Of a stretch of 64,000 nucleotides of DNA, positions 58,622 through 64,000 are shown in pieces (within the stretch, counting starts at the first letter, position 1; every line of letters starts with the position of its first letter). The notes beneath the pieces were generated by a model. The model did no database searches. It had not been told where the DNA came from and saw only the letters and a list, made by a program, of their open reading frames with translations. The DNA is from Gammaproteobacteria bacterium (GTDB lineage: Bacteria > Pseudomonadota > Gammaproteobacteria > Ga0077536): positions 1 through 64,000 of the forward strand of contig JACPPA010000037.1 of the NCBI GenBank assembly GCA_016191285.1, read 5' to 3'. The position numbers and the translations under genes are program-made.

Positions 58622-60802
58622 ATGCCTGCGATACAGGACGCTAGGGTTGCCACCCCCGCTGCGGCAACTGGGGGGGCATCGACCTTTCAGATCTTGGCGA
58701 TGGATTGCGCGGTCGAAGAAGGCGAGATCCGCAGCGCGCTCGAGCGGGTTCCAGGCATCAAGGCGCTGAACTTCCAGCTCGCCTCGCGCACGCTGGCGAT
58801 CAACGCGCCTGCCGACGTTTTAGCGGCGGCACTCGCGGCTATTCGCGGCGCCGGTTTCGATCCCCAACCCATCGCAGCGCAAGCCGGGGGCGGATCTAAA
58901 ACCGAAGAGTTCCATGACCATACAGAAACGGCCGGCCTCAGGCGTCTACTGTTCGCACTGTTGCTGGCTTTGGCCGCAGAGGCGATCGGTTTCGTCGCTT
59001 CCGACTCGACTGCGTTGAACGCTCTCGGATTTGCCGTTGCGGCGGTGGCCATCTGGCTTGCTGGCGTCGACACCTACATGAAGGGCTTTTTTGCGTTGCG
59101 ACGCGGCAGGCTCAATATCAATGCGCTGATGAGCGTGGCGGTAACCGGTGCGTTCGTGATCGGTCAGTGGCCGGAAGCGGCGATGGTCATGGCGCTTTAC
59201 GCCATGGCAGAACTCATCGAAGCCAAGGCCGCCGACCGGGCCCGTAACGCCATCAAAGGTTTGGTCGAGCTGGCACCGGACCAGTCCGACTTGCGCCAGC
59301 CCGATAGGAGTTGGAAGACCGTTCCCTCGCGTGATGTACCGCTGGAAGCGATCGTTCGCATCCGGCCCGGTGAGCGTGTGCCACTGGACGGCGTGGTGAC
59401 CGAAGGAAACAGCGCGGTCAATCAGGCACTAGTGACGGGTGAAAGCATCCCGGTCGACAAGGCGGCGGGCGACACCGTGTTCGCTGGCACGATTAACGAG
59501 ACTGCGGAACTCCAGTTTCGGGTGACTGCAGCGGCTTCGGATACGACGCTGGCGCGCATCATTCATGCAGTCGAAGAGGCGCAGCAGACGCGGGCGCCGA
59601 CTCAGCGTTTCGTGGAGCGTTTTGCCGCGGTCTACACCCCCGCGGTCTTTGTGATGGCGCTGGCCGTCGCGCTGCTGACCCCCTGGCTGATGGGCCTGAA
59701 CTGGCTGGCCGCTGTGTACAAAGCACTCGTCTTGCTGGTCGTCGCCTGCCCCTGCGCGCTCGTCATTTCGACCCCGGTTACCGTTGTCAGCGCGCTCGCC
59801 GCTGCCGCCAAACGCGGCATCCTCATCAAGGGCGGCACTTATCTCGAAGAGGCTCGTAAGCTCAAGGCTGTAGCGCTCGACAAGACCGGGACAATTACCG
59901 AAGGCAAGCCTAAGCTCGTGGAGTGGAAGCCGGTGCGGGATGACGCCGATAAGGACCGGATCGGGCGCCTCGCCGCCAGCCTGACCAGCCGCTCGGATCA
60001 TCCGGTCTCGAAAGCAATCTTTAAAGACTTGGGCCTCGACGGCCACGAGGTCAACGATTTTGCGGCACTTCCCGGGCGCGGCGTGCAGGGCACGGTCGAA
60101 GGCAGAATTTACATCCTCGGCAATCACCGCATCATCGAGGAACGCGGTCAATGCAGCCCGGCAATCGAAGCCGAGCTCGAGTTCCACGAGAAGCAAGGCC
60201 GCACGGTGACATTGCTGACCGACGCAGGAGGGGTGTTGGCGATCTTCGCGGTGGCCGACACGATTAAGGAATCGTCCAGGCAGGCCGTCGTCGACCTAAA
60301 AGCGCTTGGCGTCATCCCGGTAATGCTCACCGGTGACAACGTCGCCACCGCCACGACCATCGCCGCTCAGGCCGGAATCGACGACGCCCAGGGTAATCTC
60401 TTGCCGGAAGACAAGTTGACGGTGATTAAGTCCCTTCAGCAGCGCTATGGGGCAACCGGCATGATCGGGGACGGTATTAATGATGCCCCGGCTCTCGCCC
60501 AGGCCGACATCGGGTTCGCGATGGGTGCAGCCGGCACCGACATCGCGATGGAAGCCGCGGATGTGGTCATCATGAACGACGATCTCCGTCGCATCCCGGC
60601 CACGATCCGACTGTCGCAGCGCACGCGCACTGTACTGTGGCAGAACATAACGGTTGCGTTGGGGGTCAAGGCGGTATTCATGGCGCTCGCACTGTTCGGG
60701 TCGGCGACGATGTGGATGGCCGTCTTTGCCGACATGGGCGCGACGCTCATGGTGGTGGCGAACGGCTTGCGGCTGCTGAAGACACCTTCAAGCCATAACT
60801 AA
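58622..60802 (+). CDS. Heavy-metal efflux P1B-type ATPase (Zn/Cd/Pb type)
   Basis: Exports divalent metals from the cytoplasm. The 726-residue protein has one N-terminal heavy-metal domain with a variant motif (AMDCAVEEGEIRSAL, MDC-x2-E rather than GMTCxxC), eight predicted helices, the transport motif C376-P-C378 in VVACPCALV, phosphorylated D420 in DKTGTITEG, and GDGINDAPALA. The CPC and MDC motifs suggest Zn/Cd/Pb. Codon use is more GC-rich than in neighbours, in line with transfer. No good ribosome-binding site precedes the ATG. Confidence 0.94.
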   Translation: MPAIQDARVATPAAATGGASTFQILAMDCAVEEGEIRSALERVPGIKALNFQLASRTLAINAPADVLAAALAAIRGAGFDPQPIAAQAGGGSKTEEFHDHTETAGLRRLLFALLLALAAEAIGFVASDSTALNALGFAVAAVAIWLAGVDTYMKGFFALRRGRLNINALMSVAVTGAFVIGQWPEAAMVMALYAMAELIEAKAADRARNAIKGLVELAPDQSDLRQPDRSWKTVPSRDVPLEAIVRIRPGERVPLDGVVTEGNSAVNQALVTGESIPVDKAAGDTVFAGTINETAELQFRVTAAASDTTLARIIHAVEEAQQTRAPTQRFVERFAAVYTPAVFVMALAVALLTPWLMGLNWLAAVYKALVLLVVACPCALVISTPVTVVSALAAAAKRGILIKGGTYLEEARKLKAVALDKTGTITEGKPKLVEWKPVRDDADKDRIGRLAASLTSRSDHPVSKAIFKDLGLDGHEVNDFAALPGRGVQGTVEGRIYILGNHRIIEERGQCSPAIEAELEFHEKQGRTVTLLTDAGGVLAIFAVADTIKESSRQAVVDLKALGVIPVMLTGDNVATATTIAAQAGIDDAQGNLLPEDKLTVIKSLQQRYGATGMIGDGINDAPALAQADIGFAMGAAGTDIAMEAADVVIMNDDLRRIPATIRLSQRTRTVLWQNITVALGVKAVFMALALFGSATMWMAVFADMGATLMVVANGLRLLKTPSSHN

Positions 60803-61046
60803 GCGACGGCCGGAACGCCCGTAATCCGGTAACCTCCATCGTCACGCCATAGCGCGAGAATTCCAGCACTACCTGCCGCTGGGGTCGCCGCAATCTGGCG
60901 GGAATCCTTAAACGCTCAATGCCGTTACGCTGCGTGACCTGACGCTCGATCAAACCTTGGTATTACGAGGCGGGAAACCCAGCACTCAGGATCAAAGTCG
61001 TTGACATCGTCAATGCCATTCCGATTAGCTGACTTCAAATCGTCGC
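60803..61046. other. Gap between metal ATPase and ZIP gene
   Basis: A 244-base gap. A minus-strand frame from 60953 to within the ATPase end encodes a basic, Arg-rich peptide with no recognisable family; it may be a decayed fragment. I see no terminator hairpin with a T-run. Confidence 0.4.
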
Positions 61047-61769
61047 ATGCCATCGTTGCTAAACATTCTCGCATACGCAGCCTTTCCTGCGGCCGCCGTC
61101 GTGGTTGGTGGAATTGTCGCCTCCATCCGCGCGCCCGGTCCGGGCACTCGCAGCGCCGTGCAACACTTTGCGGCGGGCGTGGTCTTCGCCGCGCTTGCCA
61201 CGGAACTCTTGCCGGACGTGATGCATCGGCGGCTGCCGCTGGTGACGATAGCCGGCTTCGCCCTTGGCGTTATCGTGATGCTCGGGTTGAAGGCACTGAC
61301 CCAACCCCCGCCGCGACCGGACCTGCTGCAAGGCCAACTACCGACCAGCCTCCTGATCGCCCTGGCAGTCGATATCGCACTGGACGGACTACTAATCGGG
61401 GTGGGCTTTGCGGCAGGGGTAAGACAAGGGCTGTTGCTTACGATTGCTTTGGCGTTGGAGGTGCTGTTTCTGGGTGTGTCCGCCGCCGCGGCGCTCTGCG
61501 GCGCAGGCGCTTCCCGAGCGACGATTGGCCTCATTGCGATGGGGCTCGGCGCGCTGCTGCTAGCCGGCGCAGGCATAGGGGCGGCACTACTGATCAACAT
61601 GTCGGGGGTCGCGTTCGACGCGGTATTGTCGTTCGGTGTAGCGGCGCTGCTCTATCTTGTGACCGAAGAACTTCTGGTGGAGGCGCACGAGGTTCCGGAA
61701 ACTCCGTTTCTCTCAGCGACGTTTTTTGTCGGCTTTCTCGTGCTGTTAGTGCTCGAGATGCTCATATGA
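61047..61769 (+). CDS. ZIP-family metal transporter-like protein
   Basis: A 240-residue membrane protein with about seven to eight helices. FAAGVVFAALATELLPDVMH and LLIALAVDIALDGLLIGVGF correspond to the helices that form the metal site in ZIP proteins, but the usual His of the H-x3-E motif is replaced (D-x3-D here), so metal choice may differ. Its place behind a metal-efflux ATPase suggests a role in divalent-metal handling. Composition is GC-rich like the ATPase gene. Confidence 0.75.
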   Translation: MPSLLNILAYAAFPAAAVVVGGIVASIRAPGPGTRSAVQHFAAGVVFAALATELLPDVMHRRLPLVTIAGFALGVIVMLGLKALTQPPPRPDLLQGQLPTSLLIALAVDIALDGLLIGVGFAAGVRQGLLLTIALALEVLFLGVSAAAALCGAGASRATIGLIAMGLGALLLAGAGIGAALLINMSGVAFDAVLSFGVAALLYLVTEELLVEAHEVPETPFLSATFFVGFLVLLVLEMLI

Positions 61770-61792
61770 GCGCGCATTAAGTGAATGAATAC

Positions 61793-61866
61793 GCCACTGG
61801 CTAAAGCCGGTGGCTTCGGATTACGGCAGGAAGCCGGATTGACCGCCCCGTCGGCCAAGACCGACG
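61793..61866 (+). ncRNA. Three tandem hairpins, possible structured RNA
   Basis: Hairpin 1 pairs GCCACTGG (61793-61800) with CCGGTGGC (61807-61814) around CTAAAG. Hairpin 2 pairs CGGC with GCCG (61824-61836). Hairpin 3 pairs CGTCGG (61849-61854) with CCGACG (61861-61866). The close spacing and the CTAAAG loop recall the HEARO/omega RNAs of IscB elements, but no IscB gene is present. Strand and function are unproven. Confidence 0.4.
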
Positions 61867-61984
61867 AGTCAAGCGCTATCGGTTAGTTAATGAGAGCGCC
61901 GCAGACGGTTGCGCAACAACGCATGGACGCGCCACAAGCGTTTTTGAAAGATGTCGAATGGAATACTTGTTTAAGTGCGGTTTA

Positions 61985-62061
61985 CGTCGTCACCCCGTGC
62001 TCCGAGCACTGGGTCCAGTGAAAAATGAATCCATAGCCGGGAATTCGCCGGCATGACGACG
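61985..62061. repeat. 77-bp palindromic repeat element
   Basis: Bounded by an exact 8-base inverted repeat, CGTCGTCA (61985-61992) and TGACGACG (62054-62061). Inside are two hairpins, GTGCT-CCG-AGCAC and GCCGG-GAATTCG-CCGGC, joined by GGTCCAGTG. The layout matches small dispersed REP-like or MITE-like repeats of proteobacteria. Only one copy is seen in this window. Confidence 0.6.
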
Positions 62062-62122
62062 GGCCAAGATTGCGCATCTTTCCCGGCATTTCAGCTTTTG
62101 TAAGTGCCATTCAGGTCGGAGT

Positions 62123-62278
62123 CTATTTGATCTTGCCTTCGGTATACGAGACGTGTTTGCGCACCACCGGGTCATATTTCTTGCGCTCCATCTTCTCGGG
62201 ATTGTTGCGCTTGTTCTTGGTCGTCGTGTAGAAGTGGCCAGTGCCGGCGGTCGAGACGAGTTTAATTTTCTCTTGCAT
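62123..62278 (-). CDS. rpmG: 50S ribosomal protein L33
   Basis: A 51-residue protein from the ATG at 62278: [20 protein letters not shown], then [17 protein letters not shown] and [14 protein letters not shown]. This is the cysteine-free (zinc-independent) form of L33. It lies 16 bases after rpmB, the standard rpmB-rpmG pair. Confidence 0.98.
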   Translation of the reverse strand: MQEKIKLVSTAGTGHFYTTTKNKRNNPEKMERKKYDPVVRKHVSYTEGKIK

Positions 62279-62294
62279 GGGATTTCTCTCTATG

Positions 62295-62531
62295 TCACAC
62301 GCGTTCGCCACGGGCGCGTAGGTCTTTAAGAACGGCGTCGATGCCAACCTTGTCGATAATCCGCAAACCATGAGAACTCACGCGCAACCGCACCCAGCGC
62401 TGCTCACTATCTACCCACAGCCGACGGTAGTGCAGGTTCGGCAGATAACGGCGGCGGGTCTTATTGTTAGCGTGCGACACATTGTTGCCACTCAAGGGGC
62501 GTTTGCCAGTAACTTGACAGACTCGAGACAT
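62295..62531 (-). CDS. rpmB: 50S ribosomal protein L28
   Basis: A 78-residue ribosomal protein: [40 protein letters not shown], and the ending DVxL-like RARGERV. Length and sequence are standard. It is upstream of rpmG, with radC upstream again on the same strand. Confidence 0.98.
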   Translation of the reverse strand: MSRVCQVTGKRPLSGNNVSHANNKTRRRYLPNLHYRRLWVDSEQRWVRLRVSSHGLRIIDKVGIDAVLKDLRARGERV

Positions 62532-62621
62532 GATTTTTGGCCTAAGTTCTTGGTTTGTTAGGGCGGGCGCGCGATTCTAGCCCGTTTCCACGAGCCCGCC
62601 AAGCGCTAGCAGGCGTTTTCG

Positions 62622-63296
62622 CTACAGCCAGCCGCGTTCGGCAAACGACGTTGTCGCCCCATCGCCGATCACCACATGGTCGATCACTCGCACCTCCACC
62701 AAACTCAACGCGTCACTCAAGCGCCGGGTCAGTGCGCGGTCGGCCTGACTCGGCTCGGCGACGCCGGAGGGATGATTGTGGGCGAGGATGACCGCGCCGG
62801 CGTTGAGCTCGAGCGCTCGCCGCACTACCTCTCGCGGGTGGACGGTGGCGGCATCGAGAGTCCCGAAAAATAATCTTTCGAACGCAATGATCTGATGTCG
62901 AGTATCCAAAAAAAGGCACGCGAAAACCTCACGCTGCAGCGGCTTAAATTGCGCGATAAGGTAGTCGCGAGCAGCCGCTGGATTAGTTAACGGACCTGCG
63001 CGCTCAAGACCCGCGCGCAAATAGCGTCGACTGAGCTCGAGCGCCCCTTGCATGGCGACAAAGCGTGCCTGTCCGAGGCCCGGTAGACGAATAAATTCGG
63101 CCAACGGCAGTTCAAGTAACGCGCGCAATCCGCCACAGGCAGTTAGTGCGGTACGCGCGAGTTGAACGGCACTCTGGCCATGGCTACCAGAGCCGAAAAG
63201 CGCCGCCAGCAATTCGGCGTCCGACAGCACGCCAGGGCCGTGAGTTATCAAACGTTCGCGTGGCCGCTCCGGCGCGGGCCAATCCTTGATTGCCAT
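62622..63296 (-). CDS. radC: RadC-family JAB-domain protein
   Basis: A 224-residue protein with an N-terminal helix-hairpin-helix ([20 protein letters not shown]) and a C-terminal JAB/MPN metallo-domain with the JAMM motif [14 protein letters not shown]. Despite the name, a repair role is doubtful and the function is unclear. It is divergent from coaBC, as in many proteobacteria. Confidence 0.95.
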   Translation of the reverse strand: MAIKDWPAPERPRERLITHGPGVLSDAELLAALFGSGSHGQSAVQLARTALTACGGLRALLELPLAEFIRLPGLGQARFVAMQGALELSRRYLRAGLERAGPLTNPAAARDYLIAQFKPLQREVFACLFLDTRHQIIAFERLFFGTLDAATVHPREVVRRALELNAGAVILAHNHPSGVAEPSQADRALTRRLSDALSLVEVRVIDHVVIGDGATTSFAERGWL

Positions 63297-63409
63297 ATAA
63301 ACATCCTTGTCTAAGTCGTTAATCGATAGTGAATCGCGGTAGTGGGTCAGTCAGCCGTGAGTTAAACTCCGGACGACCAACCAGGGCACGACGCAAATGA
63401 GCGCCAACG

Positions 63410-64000
63410 ATGAGCTTATTAATCCATAAACAGCTCTGCCTTATTGTGACAGGCGGAATCGCTGCCTACAAAGCCCCCGAATTGGTGCGCCGATTGCGCG
63501 ATGCGGGGGCGGTGGTGAAAGTGGTGATGACCGCCGCGGCGCGCGAATTCGTGCAGCCACTGACGTTTCAAGCCGTCTCCGGTCAACCGGTGCATGGCGA
63601 TCTGCTAGACCCCGCGGCCGAAGCCGCGATGGGACATATCGAACTCGCGCGGTGGGCCGACCTCGTGTTGATTGCGCCAGCCTCGGCCGATTTTCTGGCG
63701 CGCCTCGCCGCTGGGTTAGCCGATGATTTGGCGACAACCCTGTGTCTCGCGACAGCGGCGCCGATCCTCGTGGCGCCCGCGATGAACCGTGTGATGTGGG
63801 AGCATCCGGCGACGCAGGCCAACCTCGTCACCTTACGCACGCGCGGCGTGCAGGCTGTCGGCCCCGACAGCGGCGCTCAGGCCTGCGGCGAAACCGGTCC
63901 CGGACGCCTGGCTGAACTACCCGCCATCGTCGCCGCGGCCGAGCATTGGTTTAGCGGCGGCGAACTCGCCGGTGTGCGGCTGTTGATCACGGCGGGACCG
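63410..64000 (+). CDS. coaBC: Phosphopantothenoylcysteine decarboxylase/synthetase, N-terminal part
   Basis: Makes 4'-phosphopantetheine for CoA. From the ATG at 63410 (MSLLIHKQLCLIVTGGIAAY) 197 codons are seen before the window ends. This covers the flavin-containing decarboxylase domain: GGIAAYKAPELVRRL, the catalytic His in MGHIELARWAD, the PASADFLARLA flavin site, the PAMNRVMWEHPAT motif and the ACGETGPGR cap with its catalytic Cys. The synthetase domain begins at the very end (VRLLITAGP). Confidence 0.95.
   Translation, partial: MSLLIHKQLCLIVTGGIAAYKAPELVRRLRDAGAVVKVVMTAAAREFVQPLTFQAVSGQPVHGDLLDPAAEAAMGHIELARWADLVLIAPASADFLARLAAGLADDLATTLCLATAAPILVAPAMNRVMWEHPATQANLVTLRTRGVQAVGPDSGAQACGETGPGRLAELPAIVAAAEHWFSGGELAGVRLLITAGP

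Noticed and set aside
59429-60196. 255-residue minus-strand frame opposite the P-type ATPase
   Set aside because: Antisense shadow in GC-rich sequence; the plus strand carries all catalytic motifs of the ATPase.
60747-60953. 68-residue Arg-rich minus-strand frame after the metal ATPase
   Set aside because: It overlaps the ATPase end, and I cannot tie it to any transposase or regulator.

Overview
The window looks like a chromosomal segment of a betaproteobacterium, most like Nitrosomonadales-type lineages. This rests on gene order: dsbD-tlpA-aroQ-accB-accC-prmA-DUF3426; comF-bioB-bioF-bioC-bioD; coxB-ctaD-small protein-ctaG-ctaE / DUF2909 / SURF1-x-ctaA-ctaB next to rpoH; and ftsY / M16-M16-rsmD-coaD-yfhL. 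The lineage call is an inference from synteny and protein character, not from a search. No rRNA, tRNA, CRISPR array or prophage is visible. Genes are tightly packed, and many neighbours share 4-bp (NTGA) or 8-bp stop/start overlaps.

Layout. 1-137: the 3' end of an ISL3-like insertion sequence. 373-6898 (minus): thiol-redox genes (dsbD, TlpA-like), type II 3-dehydroquinase, the biotin part of acetyl-CoA carboxylase, ribosomal protein L11 methyltransferase and a DUF3426 protein, with a relic of cutA upstream of dsbD. 7134-19210: glnE, two aminotransferases, and a set of glycosyltransferases (GT2, GT4, GT9) with an ELM1-like protein, probably for lipopolysaccharide or surface glycan. 19254-29481: the replication-origin region, with mnmE, yidC, rnpA and rpmH on one side and dnaA, dnaN, recF and gyrB on the other. 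It holds a probable oriC between dnaA and dnaN and two near-consensus parS sites inside recF. 29478-34454: comF and the biotin genes. 34617-42370: an aa3-type cytochrome c oxidase with its assembly and heme A genes. 42413-43348: rpoH preceded by a perfect CIRCE operator. 44017-52995: ftsY, a pair of M16 proteins, rsmD, coaD, a ferredoxin, gamma-glutamyltransferase and an ECF42-type sigma factor with its DGPF partner. 53198-57008: mutM and a Gld-type ABC exporter. 57210-61769: a fatty-acid desaturase, then a metal-efflux P-type ATPase behind a MerR-type operator, and a ZIP-family protein. 61770-64000: a structured, repeat-bearing gap, then rpmG, rpmB, radC and the start of coaBC.

Most of this is housekeeping. 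The points most worth attention are the perfect CIRCE at rpoH; rnpA apparently starting with CTG inside a CTGA overlap with rpmH, with yidD missing; two parS-like sites inside recF; loss of bioH, yidD, a classical SCO gene and most of cutA from otherwise standard clusters; an orphan PbrR/CadR-like operator; and three unexplained structured or palindromic non-coding elements near 53.1, 61.8 and 62.0 kb. I did not find a clear new multi-gene system.
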